Shown piece after piece: positions 9,702 to 18,117 of a DNA stretch of 64,000 nt; positions within the stretch are counted from its first letter, which is position 1; each line of letters starts with the position of its first letter. Source of the DNA: Chitinophagaceae bacterium IBVUCB2 (GTDB taxonomy: Bacteria; Bacteroidota; Bacteroidia; Chitinophagales; Chitinophagaceae); assembly GCA_002127295.1 (NCBI GenBank), contig NFUV01000002.1, forward strand, positions 930,001 to 994,000. Direction: 5' to 3'. The notes below the pieces were generated by a model that had not been told where the DNA came from, made no database searches, and saw nothing but the letters and a program-made list of their open reading frames with translations. A program made the translations under genes and the position numbers.

Positions 9702-10196
9702 TCAAAAAATGCTTTCGATCTTATCAAGCGACGATTGCCATCCTTTGGTACAATCTTCTATCATTTCAGCAGGTAATCCTTCATGCTGCAATTTGATATT
9801 TGTTTTTCCATTCACTTCTTCAAATTCTACTGTTACCAGTAATTCGAAACCCCAATCTCCCGGCATATCATAGTAAGATGCAGGTACGATATTGCCTTCG
9901 CTATCAGAAAAACTGTCGGTGTTAACGATTTTTTTCATGGGTATTATTTCTTTATAAGTACCGGTTGACCAGAATTTTTTTCCATCTTCTCCAAGCATGG
10001 AGGCTAAAAACTTACCACCTACTCTAAAGTCAATGGTGCAGTCAGGGCAAGTATATTCTTTTGGTCCCCACCATTTTTTCAGGCTCTTTTCATCTGACCA
10101 TGCTTTCCATACAGTAGCCAGCGGAAGATCAAAGGTTCTTTTAATGGTTAGAACTTTTTGTTGCTCGGTTGTTGAGTTACTGTTATTCGTTGCCAT
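9702..10196 (-). CDS. SRPBCC/AHSA1-like ligand-binding protein
   Basis: The product has 164 residues from the ATG at 10196; an upstream in-frame start would add 13 hydrophobic residues that do not belong to the family. The sequence has the AHSA1-like hallmarks: TIKRTFDLPLATVWKAWSD, LKKWWGPK, and a C-terminal amphipathic helix after GWQSSLDKIES. These START-like folds bind small hydrophobic ligands or chaperone clients; no specific substrate can be given. It is a cytoplasmic protein without an evident operon partner. Confidence 0.88.
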   Translation of the reverse strand: MATNNSNSTTEQQKVLTIKRTFDLPLATVWKAWSDEKSLKKWWGPKEYTCPDCTIDFRVGGKFLASMLGEDGKKFWSTGTYKEIIPMKKIVNTDSFSDSEGNIVPASYYDMPGDWGFELLVTVEFEEVNGKTNIKLQHEGLPAEMIEDCTKGWQSSLDKIESIF

Positions 10197-10358
10197 AAAA
10201 TAATTTTTGATTACCAAAACAGCTGCAATAATCACACCGCAACAGATCGCTGCTTGACAATTAAAAAAAAATACACGGGGTGAGGAAAGATTTACATGAC
10301 AGGTGATGCGAATTGTAAACAGTTAAACCTGGTTAATTAGTATGTGTATTAAATTGCA

Positions 10359-10859
10359 CTATCCTCTTTTTATGTGAAACTCCCCATCGGTTACAGTTTT
10401 AAAAATACCGGTAGCTGGATCTTGCACTGTTATAAATTCAAACGTTCCTTTTACATACTGTGAGCTTTGCTCGGTAATAATTATTTGCCCTGACCCGCCA
10501 TAGGAACTTAAATGAGTATCTGCTCCCGCAACATACCTGGCAGCAGGAGTCTGTGTCCATATAGTTCCGTGGTCCCACTTGGTTGACATAAAGGGATACG
10601 TACCGGTTGTTAGTAGCGGTTTTTTGGATGCCCTGAATGCAATTGAACCGTTAGCCCATGCACCAGTTACTGTAACAACACTGTCAGGGATACCAGCAAA
10701 ATAAGTAGCGTTGATAAGGGATGTACATTCTGTTGTTACACCATCCAGTTTAAACTTCAGGTAGCTTTGAAAAACAGGAGTGGGGTCAGGGCTATTACTT
10801 TTCTTGCAACTACTAAAAAAAAGTATAGAGCAGAGGGTAGCTATAATAATCTTTTTCAT
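10359..10859 (-). CDS. Lipoprotein of unknown function
   Basis: The product has 166 residues starting at the ATG at 10859. The signal peptide ends in a clear lipobox (ILFFSSC, then KKSNS). The rest is a beta-rich domain with repeated short strands (YLKFKLDGVTTECTSLI, GQIIITEQSS, VKGTFEF). It looks like the DUF6252-type secreted beta-sandwich lipoproteins of Bacteroidota, but I cannot assign it with certainty. The protein is expected on the periplasmic side of a membrane. Confidence 0.7.
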   Translation of the reverse strand: MKKIIIATLCSILFFSSCKKSNSPDPTPVFQSYLKFKLDGVTTECTSLINATYFAGIPDSVVTVTGAWANGSIAFRASKKPLLTTGTYPFMSTKWDHGTIWTQTPAARYVAGADTHLSSYGGSGQIIITEQSSQYVKGTFEFITVQDPATGIFKTVTDGEFHIKRG

Positions 10860-11026
10860 AACAAGGAGGTTTACGTATAACAAGGTATAAATATTTGCAA
10901 AGCAGGAAAAATCTTTTAATTCGCAACGATGAGGAGTGATTTTATGTTTTTTAAACAGGGAAGTTGAAATAATCAGCAGAAGGAAAATCCCCTTTTAACA
11001 GGATGTTTCCAATGATGAGGGTAGAG

Positions 11027-11034
11027 TAGTTTTG
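11027..11034 (+). promoter_or_regulatory. TAnnTTTG -7 box
   Basis: TAGTTTTG matches the Bacteroidota -7 consensus. It lies 15 bp before the ATG at 11050. It also overlaps the in-frame TTG at 11032, which argues against that TTG as the start. Confidence 0.45.
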
Positions 11035-11049
11035 AAAAAACCAGGAGTT

Positions 11050-12072
11050 ATGTATTCTACATTCTTTTCTTTTAAAAATTATGCTGTCCTGTTGTTGGCG
11101 ATGTTCATCAGTACAGCAGCGGTGAATGCTCAAAAGGATACATTCGATATTGTTATGTATACAGCACCTGCAGGATATACAAAAGAAGTAAAGCATTCCA
11201 GTGTAGAGTATACGTATATCGACAAGAATGATAAAAGCTGGTGCCAGATAGCCATTTATAAAAAAACAAAAAGCCTCGGCAGTATTGAAAAAGATTTTAA
11301 CGCCGAGTGGCAGGAACTGGTGGTTAAACCCCTGCAAATAACTGTTGCCCCGCAAAAAGAACCAGTCATACAAGCCGGTGACTGGAAAATAATGAGCGGC
11401 GGCTGCAGCTGGAATTTTAAAAATACACCTGTTGCCTCTGTACTTACTACTTATAGCGGGTCGGGTGAACGCATCAGTTTTTTAGTAAACACAACTGCAG
11501 AACGTTATATGGATGATTTTGTAAATTTTGTTACCTCAGTTGATCTACATAAGCAAGGTACCCCTGTTGCACCAATCATCGAAACAAACAATAGTAAATC
11601 AGTAGTTGGCACCTGGGGTAAAGGAAACAGTGTTGGACAAGCTGGTGGAAGTTATGGGCGATGGAGTTATACCAAAGAGCAATACATTTTTAACAGCAAT
11701 GGCACTTATAGTTTTGCACGCAAAGTGTACCGGGAAGATGATAAAGAAACTTTTCTTACAAGAGAGAAGGGAACTTTTAGCATAAAAGGAAATTTGCTTA
11801 GCCTGGTTCCCAGCAGCAATGTAATTGAAGCATGGAGCAAAAAGAATGGCGGCGATAATTTTAATCAACTGCTTTCCCGGCAAAACAAACCTTTAGAAAA
11901 AACTACTTACCAATTTTCTGTGCACTACGAAGCCGAACTAAAACAAACAAGCCTGCTACTGGTTGCAGCAGCCACACAACGAGACGGTACTTTTAATGCA
12001 ACGATGCAGAACTCCAATGCATGGCGATATGGACCAACTCCTCCTTATACTCCTATTAAGTTGCCGGAGTAA
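11050..12072 (+). CDS. Exported lipocalin-like protein of unknown function
   Basis: The product has 340 residues from the ATG at 11050. It has a signal peptide ending near AAVNAQ. An N-terminal domain (about 25-165) is followed by a second beta-rich domain starting at VVGTWGKG (about 190-340). The second part, with GTWxxG, YIFNSNGTYSFARK and GTFSIKGNLLSLVPS, resembles lipocalin-like stress-response domains. The ligand is unknown. It is convergent with the FISUMP gene, with stops 17 bp apart. Confidence 0.75.
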   Translation: MYSTFFSFKNYAVLLLAMFISTAAVNAQKDTFDIVMYTAPAGYTKEVKHSSVEYTYIDKNDKSWCQIAIYKKTKSLGSIEKDFNAEWQELVVKPLQITVAPQKEPVIQAGDWKIMSGGCSWNFKNTPVASVLTTYSGSGERISFLVNTTAERYMDDFVNFVTSVDLHKQGTPVAPIIETNNSKSVVGTWGKGNSVGQAGGSYGRWSYTKEQYIFNSNGTYSFARKVYREDDKETFLTREKGTFSIKGNLLSLVPSSNVIEAWSKKNGGDNFNQLLSRQNKPLEKTTYQFSVHYEAELKQTSLLLVAAATQRDGTFNATMQNSNAWRYGPTPPYTPIKLPE

Positions 12073-12089
12073 TCTTAGGGGTAGAAAAT

Positions 12090-13316
12090 TTAATTTTTAA
12101 TGCAACGCACCGATAGCCCTGTTGCTTTATCTACACCTCCATCATCACCTCCACTGGTATAGTATATAGCTTGCCATGTAAATGAGCTGACCGAAGTAGA
12201 GGTCCAGTATATACCCACTTTGCCCAATGCTTTAAACTCCTTGACATATCGTTCTCCCGCAAGCCTTGACACAAAAGTAATTTTATTATTACTCCCATCT
12301 CCTGGTGCCTGCCAACCCGTGGCAGTTGGAATATGATAACCTGCCGGGGCCAGGCCACGAGGATCATTTACGGCATACCAGTTATAAAGCTTGCCATATA
12401 ATTTTGCATTGTTAGGGTCATTATCATAATAGCACCAGGCTGGCTGGCCCTCAATTCCCGCCATTTCCCAATCATGGTTCGTCTTTGCTTCGGGTATGGT
12501 ATCGCCATTGGCAAAGTGACTAACGTTTAGATTTTCAGACATCCAAACCTGCTTGGTTAAACTGGCAGGTACCAAGATTTTCTTTTGGGGTATAGGACTA
12601 ACAACTGGAACAGGTACTACCACTTCCGGATCCATTACTCCTGTTAGTATATCTGTCTTTCTTCCTACTACTTTTCCAAATAAGTTTATTTCAAAAATTT
12701 TACCATCCTTCACTACTCTTGAAGTTCCCTTTATAGAACCAGAGGTCCCAAAGCTTCGTACCAGCGAATCATATTCAATGGGTATTACAACAACGCCATA
12801 TTTATTTACGTAGCCCCATTTTTTTTCAAGCTTTACTCCATATCTATCTTCTACTGCAAAACTCAGTTCATCATATATTACAGGTATCCGCTCATATACA
12901 TACTTTCCGTCCCTTAATACGTATCCCCATTTTCCATTCAGCTTTACTGCCATTAATTTATCAGGACCGGGCCAACCTACATAACTGTACTTGCTTAGTT
13001 TGTCAAGACCTTCCTCATTATCCTCTTTTATTTGCTTTTGGTATGCTTTTGCATTTTTACGATGGCCGCCAGTACTACCCCCCATAAAAGTACCGCCTCC
13101 GTTATTACCCCCACCGCCACCACCTGAACCACCGGATGTTGAAGGGACTGAATTATTTTGCTTGTTTTTCGACTCTTCCAATTTAATATCGGCTGCCGAT
13201 TTTTTTGTTCCATCTGCCTTATAGGGCGACACATATTGTGCATTGACAATACCGGAAAGAAAAAAAAGAAGTGTGAATAGCAAAAGAGGAGAATAAACTT
13301 TTGAGCAATTACTCAT
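12090..13316 (-). CDS. WG-repeat and FISUMP-domain secreted protein
   Basis: The product has 408 residues. After a signal peptide (ending IVNAQ) comes a low-complexity Ser/Gly/Asn stretch (about 55-85). Two or three WG-type beta repeats follow (KLNGKWGYVLRDGK and EKKWGYVNKYGVVVIP, about 120-200). The C-terminal half is a FISUMP domain (Fibrobacter succinogenes major paralogous domain), with QVWMSENLNV, YGKLYNWYAV, GYHIPTATGW and the terminal LSVRCIKN. FISUMP domains occur on surface or secreted proteins of fibre-degrading and gliding bacteria; their activity is not established. Confidence 0.9.
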   Translation of the reverse strand: MSNCSKVYSPLLLFTLLFFLSGIVNAQYVSPYKADGTKKSAADIKLEESKNKQNNSVPSTSGGSGGGGGGNNGGGTFMGGSTGGHRKNAKAYQKQIKEDNEEGLDKLSKYSYVGWPGPDKLMAVKLNGKWGYVLRDGKYVYERIPVIYDELSFAVEDRYGVKLEKKWGYVNKYGVVVIPIEYDSLVRSFGTSGSIKGTSRVVKDGKIFEINLFGKVVGRKTDILTGVMDPEVVVPVPVVSPIPQKKILVPASLTKQVWMSENLNVSHFANGDTIPEAKTNHDWEMAGIEGQPAWCYYDNDPNNAKLYGKLYNWYAVNDPRGLAPAGYHIPTATGWQAPGDGSNNKITFVSRLAGERYVKEFKALGKVGIYWTSTSVSSFTWQAIYYTSGGDDGGVDKATGLSVRCIKN

Positions 13317-13514
13317 ATAAAGACCATTGAATAAGTAATCTACCTTTTATATCAGGAAGTATGCTATATATTTTCACAAAATCACATTTGCTGCCTAAAA
13401 CATTTTCGAGCTGTTATTAATTATGAAGATGCCTGAAATACTTCTGCCTTTCAATATTACAACACAACGTTTGCGAACAGTCCAGAATGGGGTAATCGAA
13501 TGCCTCAACTTCCA

Positions 13515-13522
13515 TTACATTT
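13515..13522 (+). promoter_or_regulatory. TAnnTTTG -7 box of the HipA-like operon
   Basis: TACATTTG fits the Bacteroidota -7 element exactly and ends 5 bp before the chosen ATG at 13528. Transcription would start within a few bases of the start codon, giving a leaderless or nearly leaderless mRNA. No good TTG -33 box is seen at the expected distance. Confidence 0.45.
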
Positions 13523-13527
13523 GTAAC

Positions 13528-14310
13528 ATGTCACTCCAACCGGAAATAAGAACGATCAATGTGACCCGATACGTGGCTCCATTAAGAGAAGGAGGTTCAC
13601 TTCCTGCCATTGCAGAAGGTGATGATGGTTTTTTATATGTATTAAAATTTCGTGGAGCAGGACAAGGCATCAAAGCTTTGATAGCAGAACTGATAGGAGG
13701 TGAGCTGGCAAGACTGGCCGGACTTAAAATTCCTGAAATTGTTTTTGCCAACCTGGATGAAGCATTTGGAAGAACAGAAGCGGACGAAGAGATACAAGAC
13801 CTGTTGAAAGCAAGCACAGGACTTAACCTGGCATTACATTATTTGTCGGGCTCCGTAAGTTTTGATGCGGCAGTTACACAACCGGATGCTGCACTGGCTT
13901 CAAAGATTGTGTGGTTAGATGCATTATTGTTCAATGTGGACAGAACTGCAAGAAATACCAATATGTTATTTTGGAATAAGGAACTCTGGTTAATAGATCA
14001 TGGAGCGGCTTTGTATTTTCATCACTCCTGGAATTTACGGGAAGAATATATTCTAAAACCGTTTGAGTTGATCAAAAACCATGTGCTGCTGCGCTATGCT
14101 GCTGATATTATTGCAGCAGATGCATACATGAAAAAAATATTAACGCCGGAAGCCATTACTGCCGTTGTAAATTTATTGCCCGATGAATGGCTGCAATGGG
14201 AAGAAGGGATGAACCCATCACAAATAAAGGAAGCCTATATACATTTTCTGAACAGCCGCATTTCCAATTCTTCTATATTCGTAAAACAGATACAGCATGC
14301 AGCAGAATAA
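13528..14310 (+). CDS. HipA-like kinase-fold protein
   Basis: The product has 260 residues from the ATG at 13528; the longer frame from 13423 would place the -7 box inside the gene. It has the stripped-down HipA-type kinase fold. A conserved lysine sits in the first sheet (YVLKF, Lys40), the catalytic loop is VDRTARNTN (Asp138, Asn143), and the metal-binding motif is LIDHG (Asp157). It lacks the N-terminal subdomain and HipB-type antitoxin of classical HipBA. It overlaps the next gene by 14 bp; this HipA-like/DUF3037 pairing recurs in many bacteria. Its role, whether toxin, regulator or other, is not known. Confidence 0.85.
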   Translation: MSLQPEIRTINVTRYVAPLREGGSLPAIAEGDDGFLYVLKFRGAGQGIKALIAELIGGELARLAGLKIPEIVFANLDEAFGRTEADEEIQDLLKASTGLNLALHYLSGSVSFDAAVTQPDAALASKIVWLDALLFNVDRTARNTNMLFWNKELWLIDHGAALYFHHSWNLREEYILKPFELIKNHVLLRYAADIIAADAYMKKILTPEAITAVVNLLPDEWLQWEEGMNPSQIKEAYIHFLNSRISNSSIFVKQIQHAAE

Positions 14311-14680
14311 ATTATACGAATATGCCGTGATACGCATTGTGCCACGGGTGGAACGGGAAGAATTTATCAATGCCGGAATCATTGTGTTCTGCAAAAAAGA
14401 AAAATACCTTAGCTGCAAGTATGAATTGAATGAAGAAAAGTTATTGTGCCTCTATGCAGATGCTGATATTGAATTCATCCGGAAAAACCTGGAGGCTTTT
14501 GCGAATATTGCTTTGGGAAAAAAGAGTGATAGTGAAATCGCATCGTTAGATACGCCGGAACGTTTTCGCTGGCTCACTGCTACCCGCAGCACTGTTATAC
14601 AGGCCAGCAAAGTTCATCCGGGCTTATGCTTTAATGAAGAGGAGACGGTGGAGAAATTATTTCAACAATACGTTAAATGA
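14297..14680 (+). CDS. DUF3037-family protein
   Basis: The product has 127 residues and matches the DUF3037 pattern: an N-terminal YEYAVIRIVPRVEREEFINAG segment and a central GIIVFCKKEKYL. The C-terminus contains a conserved FRWLTATRSTVIQ motif. The family is nearly always found beside a HipA-like kinase gene, as here, and the two frames overlap by 14 bp, so they are almost certainly translated together. No catalytic residues are obvious. A partner, substrate or regulator of the kinase-like protein is the most economical inference. Confidence 0.85.
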   Translation: MQQNKLYEYAVIRIVPRVEREEFINAGIIVFCKKEKYLSCKYELNEEKLLCLYADADIEFIRKNLEAFANIALGKKSDSEIASLDTPERFRWLTATRSTVIQASKVHPGLCFNEEETVEKLFQQYVK

Positions 14681-14730
14681 GTTATTGCAGCTCATATTTT
14701 ATTGTACATAACTGTTGATCTTACCTTTAA

Positions 14731-15585
14731 CTACTTCAACTGTTCTATCATATCTGTAATTGCTTTTATTACCAAAGCAGGATGTTCCTTTGCAATGTGA
14801 TGTCCACTATTTAATAGGCTGTATTGAAGATTGGGTCGCTTAGAGGCCCATTTTTTTAATTCTTCCACCCACATCAAATTCATCGGGTTATTGGGATCCT
14901 TTTCACCATCTCCCGGAATTTTACCATACGAAGCTATCAACAAGGTAGTAGGAGTAGCATGTGCAGCGTCTGATAATTTTGCCTGATGCATGCTTGTATC
15001 AAAAGCTTTCATTTCTTCCCTTTCACCCGGCCTGCCAGTGCTGGTCAATATTTCTTGCATATAAATCGAGTCTTCTTTCATTAGTTCAGGATGTTCTTTT
15101 TGCATTCTTGTATAAAAATCTTCCGGGCATGGATCAATTAAAACTAATCCTGCAACGTCAGCAGGATACAGGCCGCAGAAAACTTTAGCAAAAGATCCAC
15201 CCATCGACCAGCCCACTAAAATATAGGGTGGGGGATAACCACCAGTAGCTAATGCTTCTTTTAATTCTTTAGCAATCGTAATGGCATCTCTTGATTTATT
15301 GCATATCTCTGATTTCAAATAGCCCGGACGATCATACGAAACAACACGGGTAATTTTTGCCAGCGACGTATCAATGGTTCTATAGCAACGGTGGTTAGAA
15401 GAGCCGCCAGCTTCCAGCACCACGGTATATTTACCAGTGCCGGCAACATACATCGACATTTTATGATCGTCCACCGTTACCTGCACGGTATCCTTTCTAT
15501 TTGTCTGTTGCGCCAGTACTCCATTTCCATATACAATATGTAAATAGAAATACACAGCCATTGATACAACTAAACGTAAGTGCAT
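14731..15585 (-). CDS. Alpha/beta-hydrolase, exported or membrane-anchored
   Basis: The start at 15585 gives a 284-residue protein with an N-terminal hydrophobic segment; another in-frame ATG at 15633 would add 16 residues. The fold is recognisable from the oxyanion-region strand (VVLEAGGSS), a DRPGY motif, the nucleophile elbow GWSMGGS (serine), LVLIDP after strand 6, and a C-terminal SGHHIAKEHP holding the catalytic histidine. Members cleave esters, amides or epoxides; the substrate cannot be deduced. It is convergent with the DUF3037 gene. Confidence 0.87.
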   Translation of the reverse strand: MHLRLVVSMAVYFYLHIVYGNGVLAQQTNRKDTVQVTVDDHKMSMYVAGTGKYTVVLEAGGSSNHRCYRTIDTSLAKITRVVSYDRPGYLKSEICNKSRDAITIAKELKEALATGGYPPPYILVGWSMGGSFAKVFCGLYPADVAGLVLIDPCPEDFYTRMQKEHPELMKEDSIYMQEILTSTGRPGEREEMKAFDTSMHQAKLSDAAHATPTTLLIASYGKIPGDGEKDPNNPMNLMWVEELKKWASKRPNLQYSLLNSGHHIAKEHPALVIKAITDMIEQLK

Positions 15586-15734
15586 AGAAAAGATTGATGA
15601 ATTTAAAGTTACTTCAAATATTTGTCTGGACATGTATTACAAAATTATTTTGTAGCACCCGCCTATAAAGTATACTCAAAAAAAATTGGCTATCGTTATT
15701 CACAATAGCCGAAATAATTATGTAATGCGGGTAA

Positions 15735-16943
15735 TTAATCTCTGCCGATGCTATACATTCTTCCTTCATCCGTAATTGCATAGAGCTTTCCATCTTTGCC
15801 CATACCTACATCACGGAAGCGTTGGTTCTCGGCGGACATTAAACGTTCTTCACCCAGTACTTTATTTCCATCCAACACTAAACGGATAATATGTTTACCA
15901 CTTAAACTGCCTACGAATAAATTATTTTCCCACTCCGGAATATTTCTACCAGTATAAAAAGCAATACCGCCGGGTGAAATAGAAGGATCCCAATAATAAA
16001 CCGGCTGTTCATAACCATCTTTTTGAGTAAGTCCTTCGCCGATGGTGGCACCACTGTATTCAACACCATATGTGATGACCGGCCAGCCATAATTAACGCC
16101 ACGACGAATGATATTGATCTCGTCGCCGCCTTTCGGTCCCATTTCTGCTTCCCAGATATCGCCGGTGGTGGGGTGAATGGCGATACCTAAGGGATTACGA
16201 TGTCCACTTGAAAATATTTCTGGCCTGTCATTCGGTTTTGGTAACATCAACGGATCGGTAACGGCCTGCCCTGTTTTAGTAATCAGCAAAATTTTCCCCA
16301 AACTGGTGCTGTTGTCCTGTGCGAGGGGACGGGTTGCCAGGTCTGAACGTTCACCGGAGGTTACTAATAAATTACCGTCTTTATTAAAAGCCAGTTTGCC
16401 GCCATTATGTTTATCTCCCCTGTAGGTTGGTGTTACCCGGTAGATGACGGTTACATTTTCTAATGCTGTTTCATTATTGGATAATCTTGCTTTAGCAACG
16501 GCTGCATGATTGCCGGTTGCTACGGGTTCGCTGAAAACAAAATAGATCATCCGGTTACTGGCAAAATCAGGATCCAATGCAAGGCCGAGCAAACCACCTT
16601 GTCCTGCTGTATCTGCAGCGGGGATGCCGGTAATTTTATTACTTACTGTGCCATTGGTGGATACGATGCGCATACTGCCTAGTTTCTCTGTTACAAGGAA
16701 ACGGCCATCGGGTAAGGCGGCCATACTCCATGGTTTTACCAATGCCTGTGTGATGATATTAGTGGTATAAACTGTTTCTGTCTTTACGGAACCAACCCGG
16801 GTTTGTCCTTCAAAAGCCGGTTTGTATTGCGGGCTGTTGGGAGGCAATGTTTCTACGGCCGGGCCTGAAACAGTAGAGGATTTTGTAGATGAGCAGGCGG
16901 CTATTAATACAAGACCAGCTGCTGCCATTATTATTTTTACCAT
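15735..16943 (-). CDS. PQQ-dependent sugar dehydrogenase (glucose/sorbosone dehydrogenase family) lipoprotein
   Basis: The product has 402 residues and a lipobox (LVLIAAC). The six-bladed propeller of soluble aldose sugar dehydrogenases is visible: LVKPWSMAALPDGRFLVTEK, GQGGLLGLALDPDF, NGGKLAFNKDGNLLVTSGE, GHRNPLGIAIHP, WEAEMGPKGGDEIN and GVNYGWPVITYG. The His and Arg/Asp residues of these motifs match those that bind PQQ and calcium in the family. It would oxidise aldoses in the periplasm, passing electrons to the respiratory chain. No PQQ synthesis genes are in this window. Confidence 0.9.
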   Translation of the reverse strand: MVKIIMAAAGLVLIAACSSTKSSTVSGPAVETLPPNSPQYKPAFEGQTRVGSVKTETVYTTNIITQALVKPWSMAALPDGRFLVTEKLGSMRIVSTNGTVSNKITGIPAADTAGQGGLLGLALDPDFASNRMIYFVFSEPVATGNHAAVAKARLSNNETALENVTVIYRVTPTYRGDKHNGGKLAFNKDGNLLVTSGERSDLATRPLAQDNSTSLGKILLITKTGQAVTDPLMLPKPNDRPEIFSSGHRNPLGIAIHPTTGDIWEAEMGPKGGDEINIIRRGVNYGWPVITYGVEYSGATIGEGLTQKDGYEQPVYYWDPSISPGGIAFYTGRNIPEWENNLFVGSLSGKHIIRLVLDGNKVLGEERLMSAENQRFRDVGMGKDGKLYAITDEGRMYSIGRD

Positions 16944-17034
16944 TGTGAAAAAGTTTTAATAATGGGTACGGTTACAACAATGGTGCTAAAATGGCTGTGT
17001 TGTTTTTTGTAGAGCACTTGCCACGGCAACAAAA

Positions 17035-17502
17035 TCATTTTTTGGGCTTCATGATCGCAAAGTTCAGGTAATACTGTTTGTAAGGGTTCTTGAACATTGC
17101 CAAATCAATGATGATATTTCCTGAAGTGATATTGAAATGAAGCGGAACGTCGGAGATTATTTTTTTTGGCATCTCGCAATTCAGGAGCAATTCCCTGATC
17201 TCTGCAAATTTAGTTTTTGCAACAAGGCTATCTTCATCCCGTCCTTTCCTGGCTACAAAGCTGAAATCATTGAGATTGTTTTGTATAGAAGTAACCCAAC
17301 CGGCAATGGTGATATTACTTTCATACACATCGGCACCTTCGGCAACCTCCCAGCTTTTCATGGTTAGTTCTTCATCAGCTTTCATTTTTTTTAAAACAAG
17401 TTTCGTTGCATCACAAAAGCTAAGTTCTTCTTTGGGTACATTTTGGCGAAAACTAAATGAAGTAAGCATTAGGATGGCGACAATGATCAATAATTTATAC
17501 AT
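17035..17502 (-). CDS. Exported protein of unknown function
   Basis: The product has 155 residues: a signal peptide (MYKLLIIVAILMLTSFSF) and a small domain of mixed strands and helices. I do not recognise a family. Two cysteines (near SFCDATK and LLNCEMP) could form a disulfide. The protein lies between the sugar dehydrogenase and a degenerate gene copy, in the same orientation. Confidence 0.6.
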   Translation of the reverse strand: MYKLLIIVAILMLTSFSFRQNVPKEELSFCDATKLVLKKMKADEELTMKSWEVAEGADVYESNITIAGWVTSIQNNLNDFSFVARKGRDEDSLVAKTKFAEIRELLLNCEMPKKIISDVPLHFNITSGNIIIDLAMFKNPYKQYYLNFAIMKPKK

Positions 17503-17644
17503 GAGGAAGATTGAGATGGTTATTAAAGGCTGGCCTTGTAATATAGGCTTTAATGAGAACTCTCTTGATATAATAACAGTGCGAGAAGAGTAATAAGAAA
17601 TATTACAGGCAGGACTACGATAACGGGAGCTGTTTATTTGGTTC

Positions 17645-17895
17645 TTTTATACAAAATGATTTTAGTAGTACGAAGTCATTGTATACATTAAGCAATTCTC
17701 CAATGGTATATCGCAAGCAAGACGATTAAAGGCAACCGTTTCTTTTTCCGTTTTAAAATTTATCCAAGATAATGGAGCATGTTCTTTTTTATCGCAAGGC
17801 TCCAATTCAATTCCGCTTCCCTCATTCGGTTTACCAGGTGGCAAAGGCAACAAGTCATAAATGTTGAACGGAAAAGTAGCATTCCAACAGCAGCG
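17645..17895 (-). pseudogene. Degenerate partial copy of the gene at 23557-23991
   Basis: This stretch repeats the last 75 or so codons of the exported protein gene at 23557-23991, including its distinctive LPLPPGKP and GIELEPCDKK segments, and continues into the matching 3' flank (ACGAAGTCATTGTATACATT is shared). It lacks the signal-peptide half. A one-base deletion (GGAAGAATTG in the intact copy, GGAGAATTG here) shifts the C-terminus into another frame. It is therefore a remnant, left by duplication, just upstream of the rhodopsin gene on the other strand. Confidence 0.75.
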
Positions 17896-18050
17896 AATAC
17901 TTGTTTATTCTTTACGGTGTTTGTATTGAAAAGAGTGAACAGGATGAATCCTTTTTTTTTAAAGCATATGTAAAATCAGAATTTTCAAAAAAAATCGAAA
18001 ATTTCTAAACTTTTTAATTTCAAAAAATGTTTAACTGATTGTACAAAATC

Positions 18051-18063
18051 TTGAACAGTTCAA
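18051..18063. promoter_or_regulatory. Perfect 6-1-6 inverted repeat upstream of the rhodopsin gene
   Basis: TTGAACAGTTCAA is a perfect dyad centred 61 bp before the rhodopsin ATG. A possible degenerate -7 box (GAAATTTG, 18079-18086) follows about 15 bp later, so the dyad would sit in the -35 region, where an operator for a dimeric regulator is expected. The binding protein is unknown. Confidence 0.4.
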
Positions 18064-18117
18064 AGTTTATACGGACCAGAAATTTGTTTTCATTTTTTTA
18101 AAATTAAAATTTTAAGT

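Noticed and set aside
13528-14680. Classical HipBA toxin-antitoxin system
   Set aside because: There is no HipB-like helix-turn-helix gene; the kinase-like protein is shorter than HipA and its partner is DUF3037.
17662-17853. 63-codon gene
   Set aside because: The apparent start lies in the middle of sequence homologous to the 23557 gene, and a one-base deletion changes its frame; it is part of a decayed copy.
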